DNA of 64,000 nt. Source: Pseudomonas alcaligenes. Lineage in GTDB: Bacteria; Pseudomonadota; Gammaproteobacteria; Pseudomonadales; Pseudomonadaceae. Positions 52,130 through 61,124 of the stretch are shown here, piece after piece (positions within the stretch are counted from its first letter, which is position 1; each line of letters starts with the position of its first letter). Where the stretch lies: NCBI RefSeq assembly GCF_014490745.1, contig NZ_LZEU01000001.1, forward strand, positions 124,001-188,000, given 5' to 3'. A program made the translations under genes and the position numbers. The notes under the pieces were generated by a model. The model did no database searches, was not told the origin of the DNA, and saw only the letters and a list, made by a program, of their open reading frames with translations.

Positions 52130-52290
52130 AGCGCTGGATCTGCGTGATCTGCGGGCTGATCTACGACGAAGCCGCCGGCTGGCCGGACGACGGCATCCCC
52201 GCCGGCACGCCCTGGGCCGAGGTGCCGGATGACTGGCTGTGCCCGGATTGCGGGGTGAGCAAGGCCGATTTCGCCATGCAGGAGCTCTGA
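52126..52290 (+). CDS. Rubredoxin (second copy)
   Basis: 54 residues with both iron knuckles: [10 protein letters not shown] and [11 protein letters not shown]. Shares about three quarters of its residues with the copy at 43394 (same [13 protein letters not shown] loop layout). Translationally coupled to the reductase (ATGA), which supports a functional link: NAD(P)H to flavoprotein to rubredoxin to the di-iron desaturase at 50283. Confidence 0.95.
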   Translation: MKRWICVICGLIYDEAAGWPDDGIPAGTPWAEVPDDWLCPDCGVSKADFAMQEL

Positions 52291-52354
52291 GCAAAAGCCC
52301 CGACGGCCCGCATGGACGCCTGCCCATCGGATGCGTATGATTGCGCCCCGCAAC

Positions 52355-52431
52355 GCACCAGTAGCTCAGCTGGATAGAGTACTGCCCTCCGAAGGCAGGG
52401 GTCGTGGGTTCGAATCCCGCCTGGTGCGCCA
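52355..52431 (+). tRNA. tRNA-Arg (anticodon CCG)
   Basis: Cloverleaf with acceptor GCACCAG/CTGGTGC, discriminator G and encoded CCA, D-arm AGCTCAGCTGGATAGAGT, anticodon arm CTGCC-CTCCGAA-GGCAG with anticodon CCG (reads CGG), and the T-arm GTGGGTTCGAATCCCGC. No second copy of its 3' end is seen in the window, so there is no evidence of an integrated island using it. Confidence 0.97.
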
Positions 52432-52445
52432 GACTGCAATAAAAC

Positions 52446-52476
52446 GAAGGCCCCGTGGCAGATGCCCGGGGCCTTC
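52446..52476. terminator. Terminator between tRNA-Arg and the Hint-protein operon
   Basis: GAAGGCCCC / GGGGCCTTC stem with A residues on the left and TTT to the right; suitable for stopping transcription in both directions (the tRNA on plus, the large operon on minus). Confidence 0.8.
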
Positions 52477-52496
52477 GGCGTTTGTGCGTCGGCGGA

Positions 52497-54854
52497 TTAG
52501 GTCGGGATGGCGCTGTCGGGGCCGGCCTGGCGCTCTGCCTGGTGGGCCCGGAACTCCTGCAGCTGGGCGGGCAGGGCCTGCAGCACGGCCTGCAGCAGGT
52601 TGTTCAGGTAGTGCTCGGCCTGGGCCTGATCCCAGTGCTGTCGGCGCTGCTGTTCACGCTCGATGGCGGCGCTACTGAGCAGGCGCAGGTCGAGGCGGCA
52701 GATGCCGGCGACTTGGTCGCGGTGGTCGCGCAGCAGCCCTTCGCAGGCGCGCCAGCCGGTGTCCAGGCGCGGCGGCAGGTAGATCTGCGCCCGCAGCGTC
52801 TGGCCGGTGCCGTCCTGGCAGGCGAGGCTCAGCTGTTCCGCCAGTTCGCCGTTGTCGGCCAGCGGGCAGTAGAGCACCTGGTCGATGGCCCGGCTGAAGG
52901 GGCCGGACGGGCGCTGGCGGCTTTCTTCCAGCACATGGCGCTGCTCGCCGAGGCTCAGCTGCAGCTCGAGCGGTGCTGCGGCGAAGGCCTGGCCGTTGAG
53001 CAGGCTGACCTCGAACAGGCTGATGGCCAGGGTGTCGCCCTCGGCACTGCCCGCCTCGCGCCAGCCCAGGGCCAGCTGCGCCAGCAGGGTGTCGCCAAGG
53101 TTGCCGAGCAGCTGTTCGGTGAGCAGGTTGAGTTGCCAGTTGAAGTCGCTGGGCTGGGCGCTGCTGCGCAGGTTCGGGCCGTGGGGGCGGGCGAGCAGGT
53201 CGAAGAAGGCGCTGGTGGCACTGTGCGCGTCGGCGTTGGCCAGGTTGCTCTGGCGCAAGGCCGGCGGGCGCTGGCGCACCTGCTGCAGGGCGCTGCCCAG
53301 CAGCTGCTGGCCCAGTTGCACGGCGAGGCGCTCCAGCAGTGGTGCCAGCTCGTCCTGGTGCAGCCCGGCGATATCGTTGTGCAGCTCGTGGTACAGGCTC
53401 TGGGTGAGGGCGAGGAAGCCCGGCGCGATGTCGGCATGGGCGCCGATATCGGGCATTTCCGCACTCACCGCCAGGTAGGTGCCGGCGCCGCCGACCAGGT
53501 AGCCGGCCGGCTCCGGGCCGGGCTCCAGCAGCAGGTCGTAGAGCTGCTCGTCGGCGCTGCCGCTGCCCTCCAGTGGCTGCAGCTGGCGCAGCGGGTAGGC
53601 TTGCGGGCTGCCGTCCGCGGTCAGACGCAGCAGCGGGCTGCCGGCGCCCAGCGGGGCGATGCCCAGCGCGGCCAGGCCGGGGATGCGCGCGTTGAGCAGC
53701 AGCGGGTCGATGCTGCACAGCGCCGGTTGGCCGGCCTGGGGGAAGCGCAGAAAGGGGTGGGTGGCCGTGACCGCGATCGGCAGCTCGTCGAGCCGATACA
53801 GCGCGCGTCCGGCCCGCCACGGCCGGGCGACCAGGGCCAGGCGCCGCGGCCCGGCAGTGGTGGCCAGTTGCGCGCCGGGTTGCAGGGTCTCGATCGGTCG
53901 TTCGCTGCCATCGGCCAGCAGCACGCCGGTGCCGGCGGCGAAGCAGCAACCGCCCCCGCCAGTGTCCCGGTAGCCGGTGCCGGGCTGGCCATTGGCGGTG
54001 AATTCGTAGGAGTTTTCCTCGTCCATGCACGACATCGAACGGGCGCCCGGGTAGTAGGTGCAGACCCGCTCCAGGATGCCGGCGCGGGCGGCGCCGGCGA
54101 TATCGTTCCAGTCGAGCCGGCGGCGGCCCGGGTCGGTGGTGGACATCCAGCTGTTGTAGGTGAGCCAGGTGCCGGCATCGACGTTGCCGGGCAGCGGCAC
54201 CTGCAGGCTGGCCAGGCTGCTTTTCACACTGGCGATGATGCCGTTGATGCTGCTGCTCGGGCTGCCAAGGATGCTGAGCTTGACCCAGTGGTGCCACAGC
54301 AGCCAGTCGAAGTTGGGCAGGCCGCCCTGGCCGTGGTACTGCACGGCCAGGGCGTTGAGGTAGTTGCTGCTCTGCAGCTGGGCGCTGTAGGCAGCCAGGG
54401 CCTGGGGTTTGTCCGGGCAGTCGTTGTAGGCCTGGGTGAAGGGCGCATAGCCCTGTTGCAGGGCCACGGCATAGAGCGGCAGGGCGCTGCTGGTGATCTG
54501 CGCGTTGCAGTTGTTGACGGCGTTGTCGATGTCCCCGGACTTGAGCTGTTTGCGCAGGCTCGAGGTGATGTTGTACATCGCCTGGCACAGAGTGGCGACG
54601 GCGAAGCCGGACCAGAAGTCGTCGTTCAGGCCGGTACTGCCGCTGACGTTGTCGGTGTAGGCGGCCGGCGTGTAGCCGGGAAAGAAGATGTCGCGAAAGC
54701 TCGGCCCGGCGGAGCGGGGCCACGGCTGGGTGTGCTTGCCCGGCGTGGCCCCTTCCAGGCGACTGAGCAGGGCCGCCTTGGCCACGACCCCCACGGGGTT
54801 CGCGCCGAAAGCGGGGAGGGCGGTGAACATCGCTTCTACAGGATCGTTGGACAT
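52497..54854 (-). CDS. Large protein with internal Hint (hedgehog/intein) autoprocessing domain
   Basis: 785 residues, no signal peptide. An N-terminal part (1-300, unrecognised) leads to a Hint domain at about 303-462. It shows Cys303-Cys304 in [20 protein letters not shown], followed by [10 protein letters not shown], block B His366 in TATHPFL, and the closing strand LYDLLLEPG ...[12 protein letters not shown]. The usual terminal His-Asn is absent (AV), so an N-S shift and thioester cleavage at Cys are possible but full splicing is not. The C-terminal 320 residues are helical, unrecognised. It follows the 1321-residue gene at 18 bp, so they are cotranscribed. Hint domains of this kind occur in secreted and polymorphic-toxin proteins. 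Confidence 0.82.
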   Translation of the reverse strand: MSNDPVEAMFTALPAFGANPVGVVAKAALLSRLEGATPGKHTQPWPRSAGPSFRDIFFPGYTPAAYTDNVSGSTGLNDDFWSGFAVATLCQAMYNITSSLRKQLKSGDIDNAVNNCNAQITSSALPLYAVALQQGYAPFTQAYNDCPDKPQALAAYSAQLQSSNYLNALAVQYHGQGGLPNFDWLLWHHWVKLSILGSPSSSINGIIASVKSSLASLQVPLPGNVDAGTWLTYNSWMSTTDPGRRRLDWNDIAGAARAGILERVCTYYPGARSMSCMDEENSYEFTANGQPGTGYRDTGGGGCCFAAGTGVLLADGSERPIETLQPGAQLATTAGPRRLALVARPWRAGRALYRLDELPIAVTATHPFLRFPQAGQPALCSIDPLLLNARIPGLAALGIAPLGAGSPLLRLTADGSPQAYPLRQLQPLEGSGSADEQLYDLLLEPGPEPAGYLVGGAGTYLAVSAEMPDIGAHADIAPGFLALTQSLYHELHNDIAGLHQDELAPLLERLAVQLGQQLLGSALQQVRQRPPALRQSNLANADAHSATSAFFDLLARPHGPNLRSSAQPSDFNWQLNLLTEQLLGNLGDTLLAQLALGWREAGSAEGDTLAISLFEVSLLNGQAFAAAPLELQLSLGEQRHVLEESRQRPSGPFSRAIDQVLYCPLADNGELAEQLSLACQDGTGQTLRAQIYLPPRLDTGWRACEGLLRDHRDQVAGICRLDLRLLSSAAIEREQQRRQHWDQAQAEHYLNNLLQAVLQALPAQLQEFRAHQAERQAGPDSAIPT

Positions 54855-54872
54855 GCTGGCGGCCCTCCTGGC

Positions 54873-57800
54873 TCAGGCTACGGCGAACTGCAGATCGTCA
54901 TCGGCGCGGCGCAGCAACACCGGCGGGACGAAGATCTGCACGCGTACCGAGAAACTGCAGTCGGTACTGCCGTAGTCGTTTTTGACGGTCAGCTTGTAGC
55001 TCTGCGCCGCCATGCCACGGGGTGCCACCCCGGTTTTCTGCGAGATGGCGCCGCTGCTGGCGTCGAACTGCAGGAAGTCCGGCAGTGCCGGATTGATCTC
55101 CCATTTGCGCGGGGCGCTGCCGGGCTGGCCGAGGAAGGGCGTGATGCGCTGGTCGCGGTTGTAGTCCCACAGGTCGAAATCGCGGATCGCCAGCAGGCTG
55201 GGGGCCATGGTGGTGAGGGCCACCGTCCAGGCCGTGCCGTTGCTGCCGGTAGAGACTGTCTGGCCGTCGCTGTTGAGGTAGAGCTTCTGCTTCTGGTCGT
55301 TCCAGTAGCAGTTGTAGAAGCGGAACTTGGCAGCCACCAGGGTGCCCTGGCTGTCGAACTGCGGGTCGCCGGCATACTCGCTGGCCCACAGCTGCTGGCT
55401 GGCCTTGTTCGTGTCGGCGATGGGCGGCACGGCACAGACCTTCTTGTTGTCGTCCAGGGTGAGGATCACCAGCTTCTGCCGCGGCGTGTTGTTCACCGTC
55501 TCGCCACCGAGCGCCAGCAGGGTGGAGAGGGTGGTGCGGCCGAGGGCATCGGAACCGAGGAAGAAGTCGGTGCTGAAGTCCAGCTTCTGCGCGCCGATGC
55601 CCAGCGAGCCATCGGTGTTGAAGGTCAGCGTCTGCTGGTAGTTGCCGTTGTACTGCAGGCCGATGCCGACCAGTTTCGGCGAGGTCTGGTTGGCGGCGCC
55701 GCCGGTGATGTTGAGGGCATCGATGGCGGCCTTGTCCTCCATGTAGAAACCGGCCTTCTTGGCCTGGTCTTCGGCGAATTTCTGGATCGGCGTCTTCTGT
55801 GGACGGAAGGCCAGTACCAGCAGGATGATCGCCCCGGCGATCGCCGCGAAGGCCGCCAGTACCGCCACCCCGGAGGCGATGGTGGCCACCGCCAGGCCGC
55901 CGATGACCTCGACGCCGGCGGCCCCCAGCGCCCATTCACCGAGAATGGCGATCAGCTCCAGCGACGCCGAGGCCAGCAACAGGGCGTTGCCGGCGGTCTC
56001 CAGGCCGGACTCCGAGTTGGCGATGGCAATGGCACTGAGCACGATGTTGGCCACCGCGAACAGCGCGCCGAGGCGGGTGGCGATGAACTCGTCGAGGTTG
56101 CGCCCGAAGATCTTCGCCACCACCCCGAGGTCTTCTTCCGCGCCGGCGACCAGCAGCTTGGCCTCCAGCGAGGCGTCGCGCACCAGCCAGCGCGACAGGC
56201 CGTTGCTGCCGCGGGTATTGGCCAGCTCCAGCACATCGTTCTTCCATACGCTCTTGAAGAACGAGCCCCAGGTGTTCTCCGTGCGGAAGATGGTGGTGTA
56301 GGCGGTGCCCCGGCGGATCACGGTGCCGAGCAGCTGGGCGAACACCTGCATGCCGCCGAGCACCACCTGGGTGCGCTGGGCATCGCTGAGGTTCTTCCAG
56401 TCCATCACCCCGTAGACAAAGGCAGCGATGCCCACGGAGGCGGCGGCCAGGGTGATCGCCTTGGCCGCGAGCAGGCTGACCTTGCTGGTGATGGGCCAGC
56501 TGGCGGCGAACTTGGCGGCCAGCTGTTCCCACTCGTAGATGCCGGCGAAGCTGGCGGACAGGCTGGCGAAGGTGTCGAGCACCTCGCGGATCTGCCCCTG
56601 CTGCTGGGCCTCGCGCAGCTGACGGATCATGTCGAGGATCTGCGGGTCGGTGGAGTTGCCGTACTGCTTGATGAACTCGCTGATGACCTTGTCGACCGAG
56701 TAGGCGTACTGATCCATGTTGCCGCTGTAGTCGATCAGGGTCGGCAGGATGTTGCCGATCTGGAAGGTCTGGATCACCTGGGTGTACTGGTTGCAGAAGA
56801 AGCCGCTGGGGTCGAGCACGTTGAGCACGGCCAGGTTGGTCTGCACGCGCTGGGCGAAGGCCGAGCCGTCGAGACCGGTGTTGCTGTTCAGCGAGATCAT
56901 GCGCAGGTAGTTGAGGGCCGAGGGCTGGGTCGAGTAGCGGAACATCAGGTAGGCCCAGTACAGGCTCTGTTTACCCTTGCTGGCGGCCTCGGTGACCATG
57001 GTGATCAGCTCGTCGATCTGCTTCTGGTCACCGGTGACGGTGGCGCGAATCTGGGTGATCCAGCTGGCCAGATCCTGGTCGATCAGCGGCGCGTACTGGC
57101 CGTTGTTGTCGATCTGATCCTGGAGGAACAACGCGGTGTCGGGGAACTGCATGCGCCAGCGGTTGGCATACAGCTGCGGCGACTGGGCCTGGTACACCTC
57201 GTCGATGGCCACCTGCTGCGACAGCCATTTGCCGGCGCGGTCGCCGTTCAGGTAGGGCGCGCCGGGGTCGTCGGTACGCGCCAGGGCGCTGCTCAGGTAG
57301 GCCACGCTGAGGCTCTTGTACCAGTCCTGCGGCAGCTGGCCCTTGGCCCCCTTGATGGCGGCGATGGCCTTGAGTTCGGCGCTGAGCTGCGGCGGGTTGG
57401 GCGAGATGAATTCGCTGCGCAGTTCGGGATCCATGTAGTACTGCAGGATCAGGTAGAAGTCCTGCATCGAGTTGTCGCGCACCACCTCGCTCCACACCTT
57501 CTTCGGCACGCCGTGGCTGTCCACCGTGGTTTGCTGGAACGGCGACATGCCGAGCAGGGTATGGATGTTCAGCGGGGTGCCGGCCAGCAGCTGGTTGTGC
57601 AGGGAGCTGCGGGTGCTGGCGATGGTCTGGCGCAGGCTGGCCTGTGGCGCGCTGAGGTGGTCGGCCAGGCGTACCAGCGAGGCGGCGCAGTGACGCTTGC
57701 CGACCCCGGCGTGGCTGCCGTTGAGTATGCGCTCGCCATTCTCGGAGAACTCCAGATGGCCATCGGCACCCAGGCCGCTGGCCTGGGCCTGGGCGGCGCT

Positions 57801-58838
57801 GAGGCCCTGCCAGATGAGGCGGTTGCCCTGCACCCGGGAATTGGCCACGGCCTGGCCGTCGATCACCAGCTGGCCGTCGTGTACCTGCACCAGGCCGCTG
57901 TGCTGGCCGCTGGTGTGGTCGATCAGGCCGTAGAAGCCGGCGATGGCCGGGTTGTCGACTATGCCGCGGATGGCGTAGGGCGTACCGAGGATGGTGTTCT
58001 CGCCGGTCAGGTAGGCGCCCTCGAAGCTGCTGGCGAAGCCGTCGAAGTTGAAGGCCAGCTGGTAGGGGAACACGCTTTTCACCGGGCTGCTGCCGCGGTC
58101 GTCGGCGTCCGGGTTGACGCCCTGGTTGGCGCTGAAGATCAAACGGAACTCCGCGGTGAGCAGCAGGGTGAAGTCGAAGTCCGGCTGCGGCGCCCAGTCG
58201 GTGCGGGTCTGCAGGTCGGAGAATTCCACCAGCACATGGGGGTCGGGCTGGCCGATGAAGGGGCCCTTGTCGGTCAGGCCGTAGGTGAAGCGCAGGGCCT
58301 GGTCGATCCAGGTGGCGTTCTTCCACTCGGCGGATTTCACGTCCCAGTTCAGCTTGGGCCCGCTGGCGTCGCCGGATACGTACTGCCCGGCATTGGCCGA
58401 TACGGCACAGGTGTAGGACACCGGCTTGAGGTCGATCTCCACCGAGAAGTGCGCGTCGCCGCGGGTGATGTAGCCGTAGCCCTTGGTGTGGTCGGGGAGC
58501 AGCTCGATGCGCCCGCTGACCGCCTGCGCGCCGCTGCCCTGGTGCCAGCTGAGCAGGTGGTTGTGCGGATCCCAGTCCAGCGCCTCGCGGGCGATCGGCT
58601 GGTCGCCCAGCAGCAGGTGATCCTGGCTGCGATCCTGTGGCGCCGGCGTGAGCAGGGTCAGCAGCTCGGCGCCCAGCGGGCTGCTGCCGACGAAGTTGTT
58701 CAGCAGCTTGATCGAATAGGTGCGGGCGAACTGGTGGCGGGCCGCCAGCAACGCGCCGGTATGGGTGTGCTGCGGGTTGACTGCGCGGCGGGTGCGCAGT
58801 TGCAGACGGGCCAGTTCGCTTTTGTTGATCCCTTTCAT
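54873..58838 (-). CDS. Giant protein with internal hydrophobic region and C-terminal Ig-like domain
   Basis: 1321 residues from MKGINKSELARLQ (GAAGAGG ribosome site 6 bp upstream); an in-frame ATG at 59108 would add 90 Arg/Pro-rich residues that look non-coding. No signal peptide. Residues 1-380 are beta-rich; 380-780 helical; hydrophobic segments at about 787-812, 921-942 and 950-1011 could insert into a membrane. The end (about 1244-1303, FDASSGAISQ ...YKLTVKNDYGSTDCSFSVRV) looks like a putative-Ig (He_PIG) domain. I do not recognise the whole. Large size, mid-protein hydrophobic hairpins and a Hint-protein partner suggest a secreted or pore-forming factor, inferred. Confidence 0.8.
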   Translation of the reverse strand: MKGINKSELARLQLRTRRAVNPQHTHTGALLAARHQFARTYSIKLLNNFVGSSPLGAELLTLLTPAPQDRSQDHLLLGDQPIAREALDWDPHNHLLSWHQGSGAQAVSGRIELLPDHTKGYGYITRGDAHFSVEIDLKPVSYTCAVSANAGQYVSGDASGPKLNWDVKSAEWKNATWIDQALRFTYGLTDKGPFIGQPDPHVLVEFSDLQTRTDWAPQPDFDFTLLLTAEFRLIFSANQGVNPDADDRGSSPVKSVFPYQLAFNFDGFASSFEGAYLTGENTILGTPYAIRGIVDNPAIAGFYGLIDHTSGQHSGLVQVHDGQLVIDGQAVANSRVQGNRLIWQGLSAAQAQASGLGADGHLEFSENGERILNGSHAGVGKRHCAASLVRLADHLSAPQASLRQTIASTRSSLHNQLLAGTPLNIHTLLGMSPFQQTTVDSHGVPKKVWSEVVRDNSMQDFYLILQYYMDPELRSEFISPNPPQLSAELKAIAAIKGAKGQLPQDWYKSLSVAYLSSALARTDDPGAPYLNGDRAGKWLSQQVAIDEVYQAQSPQLYANRWRMQFPDTALFLQDQIDNNGQYAPLIDQDLASWITQIRATVTGDQKQIDELITMVTEAASKGKQSLYWAYLMFRYSTQPSALNYLRMISLNSNTGLDGSAFAQRVQTNLAVLNVLDPSGFFCNQYTQVIQTFQIGNILPTLIDYSGNMDQYAYSVDKVISEFIKQYGNSTDPQILDMIRQLREAQQQGQIREVLDTFASLSASFAGIYEWEQLAAKFAASWPITSKVSLLAAKAITLAAASVGIAAFVYGVMDWKNLSDAQRTQVVLGGMQVFAQLLGTVIRRGTAYTTIFRTENTWGSFFKSVWKNDVLELANTRGSNGLSRWLVRDASLEAKLLVAGAEEDLGVVAKIFGRNLDEFIATRLGALFAVANIVLSAIAIANSESGLETAGNALLLASASLELIAILGEWALGAAGVEVIGGLAVATIASGVAVLAAFAAIAGAIILLVLAFRPQKTPIQKFAEDQAKKAGFYMEDKAAIDALNITGGAANQTSPKLVGIGLQYNGNYQQTLTFNTDGSLGIGAQKLDFSTDFFLGSDALGRTTLSTLLALGGETVNNTPRQKLVILTLDDNKKVCAVPPIADTNKASQQLWASEYAGDPQFDSQGTLVAAKFRFYNCYWNDQKQKLYLNSDGQTVSTGSNGTAWTVALTTMAPSLLAIRDFDLWDYNRDQRITPFLGQPGSAPRKWEINPALPDFLQFDASSGAISQKTGVAPRGMAAQSYKLTVKNDYGSTDCSFSVRVQIFVPPVLLRRADDDLQFAVA

Positions 58839-59614
58839 GGCAAACCTCTTCGAAGTGGAATGACGACCCTCGGCCGGGCCGAGCGGGCTCATGCAGCCAG
58901 GGCATCTGGCCCGGGCTCGAACGCACAAGGAGAGGCTGCCCGGCGGCCGCACAGCAGGCGGCGGGGGCGACGCGGCGCCGGCTCGGCGTACCCGCGGCGG
59001 GTCAGTGCGCGTGGGCAGTGACCGGGGCGGGCGGCTGGCGAGCCGGTTGCACGGCAGATGAAGGGGTAGATCGAACCTGAACAGGTAATGCGGAAATAAT
59101 GCATCCATTCATCAAGCGAACTCCTTGTACCCGGCCGGATCGCCCGTTCAGCAGGCAGCCCGGTGCGGGTCAGCGCCAGCCAACGGCTGTCCTGATGGCG
59201 CTGTGTAGATCGGTTTAGCCGACCAGGCAGGGCCGTCAAGCTAGCCAAGGGCCAGTATCGGCAGCGCCTTCGGCGATGTTCTTGTGCCTGTCGAGGCTTC
59301 TGGCACGGGGCTTTCAGGTCAGTCTGCCGGTTCCTGAGGGCAAGCCCCGGCGAGTGCCGTTCCGGGCGGCAGGTGGCGGATTCCGGGGCCTGCGGCCCGG
59401 TCGAGAATGCTTAGACGGTTTGACGATCAGGTAGCCCGTTCTAATCGCCAACCGGCGAATCTGCCCTTGGGCCGGGGCGCTGCGGCGATTGTTTCGTCCG
59501 GGGTAATGATCTATCACCCATCCGTGCGCTTATCCGCCCCTGCCGCACTGCCTAGAATCCTCCTGCCGCCCGGGTTCACGGGCGTTTCGCGCCAAATCAG
59601 CAGGATCATCCACA
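58839..59614. other. Long intergenic region between the giant-protein operon and the efflux operon
   Basis: A 776 bp stretch separating divergent operons. The left half could be leader of the minus-strand operon (it includes the small ORF at 59002-59112); the right half must hold the promoter of the efflux genes. No palindromic repeat, tRNA or known RNA is visible; an A+T-richer patch occurs at 59410-59530. Confidence 0.6.
59002..59112 (-). CDS. Possible small leader ORF, 36 aa
   Basis: ATG at 59112 has a near-ideal ribosome site (AAGGAG, 8 bp upstream), better than anything else before the giant gene. It encodes a 36-residue peptide beginning MNGCIISALPVQVRSTPSSA. It ends 163 bp before the start of the giant protein. 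It could be a leader peptide or a chance ORF; Pro/Ala-rich composition argues against a stable protein. Confidence 0.3.
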   Translation of the reverse strand: MNGCIISALPVQVRSTPSSAVQPARQPPAPVTAHAH

Positions 59615-61123
59615 GTGTCGCGTCACCTTGTGCAGGGACTGGCGTTCGTCGGCTCCTTCGTCGTTTTTGCCGGCCTCGCCGGCTGCATCAGCACCCATGG
59701 CATCGCCCCCCGCCAACAGCGCCTCGGCAACCCCGAACTGGCCAGCGATGCGGCCATTCAGGAGGCCGCCAAGGCCGCGCAGTGGCCGCGCCAGCACTGG
59801 TGGCAGGACTACCGCGACCCGCAGCTGGACGCCTGGATCGCCCGCGCGCTGGATGGCAGCCCGAGCCTCGATGAAGCCACCGCGCGGGTGCGCCTGGCCA
59901 TGGCCATGGCCGGCGCGGCGGAGGCCGTCGAGGCACCGCAGGTTGGCGCGGATATCTCGCTGAGCCGCCACCGCTGGCCGGACGACTACTTCTACGGCCC
60001 CGGCGAGCTGGCCAAGACCACCAGCTGGAACAACAACGCCGCCCTCGGCCTGAGCTACGCCCTCGACCTCTGGGGCCGCGAGCGCAGCAACAGCGAGCGC
60101 TACCTGAACCTGGCGCAGATGGCCGCCGCCGAACTGCGGGTGGCGCAGCTGGAGCTGGAGAGCAACATCGTTCGCACCTACATCCAGTTCTCCCTGCACC
60201 ATGCCGAGCGCGACATCGGCCTGGCCCTGCTGCACCAGCAGGAGCAGATCCTCGACCTGGCCCGGCGGCGCCTGGCCGGCGGCCTGGGTACCCAGTTCGA
60301 GGTCAGCCAGGCCGAGGTGCCGCTGCCCGAGACCCGCCGCCAGCTGGAAGCGCTCGACGAGGCCATCGCCCTCGACCGCAACCGCCTGGCCGCCCTGGCC
60401 GGCCAGGGGCCGGGTGCCGGCGCCGTGCTGCAGCGCCCGCGCCTGAGCCTGGCCGGCCAGCCGGGGCTGCCCAGCCAGCTGCCGCTGGAGCTGCTCGGCC
60501 ATCGCCCGGACGTGGTTGCCCGGCGCTGGCAGGTGGCCGCCGAGGCGCAAGGCGTGGAGGTGGCGCGCGCCGACTTCTATCCCAACGTCGACCTGGTCGC
60601 CAGCCTTGGCTACAGCGCGGTGGGCGGCGGCATGCTGGAGTTCTTCAAGGGCCAGAAGTCCAGCTGGGGCATCGGCCCGGCGATTTCCCTGCCGATCTTC
60701 GACGGCGGCCTGCGCCGCGCCCACCTGGGCGAGGCGGCGGCCGGCTACGATGCAGCGGTGGCGCAGTACAACCAGACCCTGGTCGGTGCCCTGCGCGAGA
60801 TTTCCGACCAGCTGATCCGCCTGCACTCGCTGCGCCAGCAGCAGGATTTCGCCGCCGCCTCGGTGGCCAGTGCCCAGCGCACCTACGACATCGCCACCCA
60901 GGCCTACCGCGGCGGTCTTACCGACTACCTCAACGTGCTCAATGCGCAGTCGCGCCTGTTCCAGCAGCAACAGGTCGAGCAGCAGGTGCAGGCCGCGCGC
61001 CTGGCAGCCCACGCCGGCCTGCTGGTGGCCCTCGGTGGCGGCCTGCTGGAGGCGGCGGACAGCCCGGCCGAGGCGCAGCTGCAGCCGCACAGCGTGGCCG
61101 TACGGCCGCAGGCCGCGCGCTGA
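59615..61123 (+). CDS. Outer-membrane efflux channel (OprM/NodT family lipoprotein)
   Basis: 502 residues with GTG start. Lipobox LAGC in FVVFAGLAGCIS, so the N-terminus is lipidated. Two outer-membrane efflux (OEP) repeats from about 60 and about 270, with WWQDYRDPQLDAWIARAL, LELLGHRPDVVARRWQVAA, ADFYPNVDLVASLGY and the conserved YRGGLTDYLNVLNAQ. A TolC-like trimer that works with the FUSC pump and HlyD adaptor encoded next to it. Confidence 0.9.
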   Translation: MSRHLVQGLAFVGSFVVFAGLAGCISTHGIAPRQQRLGNPELASDAAIQEAAKAAQWPRQHWWQDYRDPQLDAWIARALDGSPSLDEATARVRLAMAMAGAAEAVEAPQVGADISLSRHRWPDDYFYGPGELAKTTSWNNNAALGLSYALDLWGRERSNSERYLNLAQMAAAELRVAQLELESNIVRTYIQFSLHHAERDIGLALLHQQEQILDLARRRLAGGLGTQFEVSQAEVPLPETRRQLEALDEAIALDRNRLAALAGQGPGAGAVLQRPRLSLAGQPGLPSQLPLELLGHRPDVVARRWQVAAEAQGVEVARADFYPNVDLVASLGYSAVGGGMLEFFKGQKSSWGIGPAISLPIFDGGLRRAHLGEAAAGYDAAVAQYNQTLVGALREISDQLIRLHSLRQQQDFAAASVASAQRTYDIATQAYRGGLTDYLNVLNAQSRLFQQQQVEQQVQAARLAAHAGLLVALGGGLLEAADSPAEAQLQPHSVAVRPQAAR

Positions 61124-61124
61124 G

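Noticed and set aside
52455-59021. A plus-strand open frame of 2188 codons opposite the giant and Hint genes.
   Set aside because: It is the exact antisense of two genes with good ribosome sites and protein-like domains. Its translation is Gln/Val/Gly/Ala-rich without any domain. Long antisense frames are common in high-GC DNA because third-position G/C removes stop codons.
58839-59108. An N-terminal extension of 90 residues for the giant protein (ATG 59108).
   Set aside because: The extension is Arg/Pro/Cys-rich and unstructured in character, its ribosome site is 12 bp away, and the ATG at 58838 has a better placed GAAGAGG site.
52355-59614. An integrated island at tRNA-Arg carrying the giant and Hint genes.
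   Set aside because: No duplicated tRNA 3' end, no integrase and no change of composition at the edges were seen.
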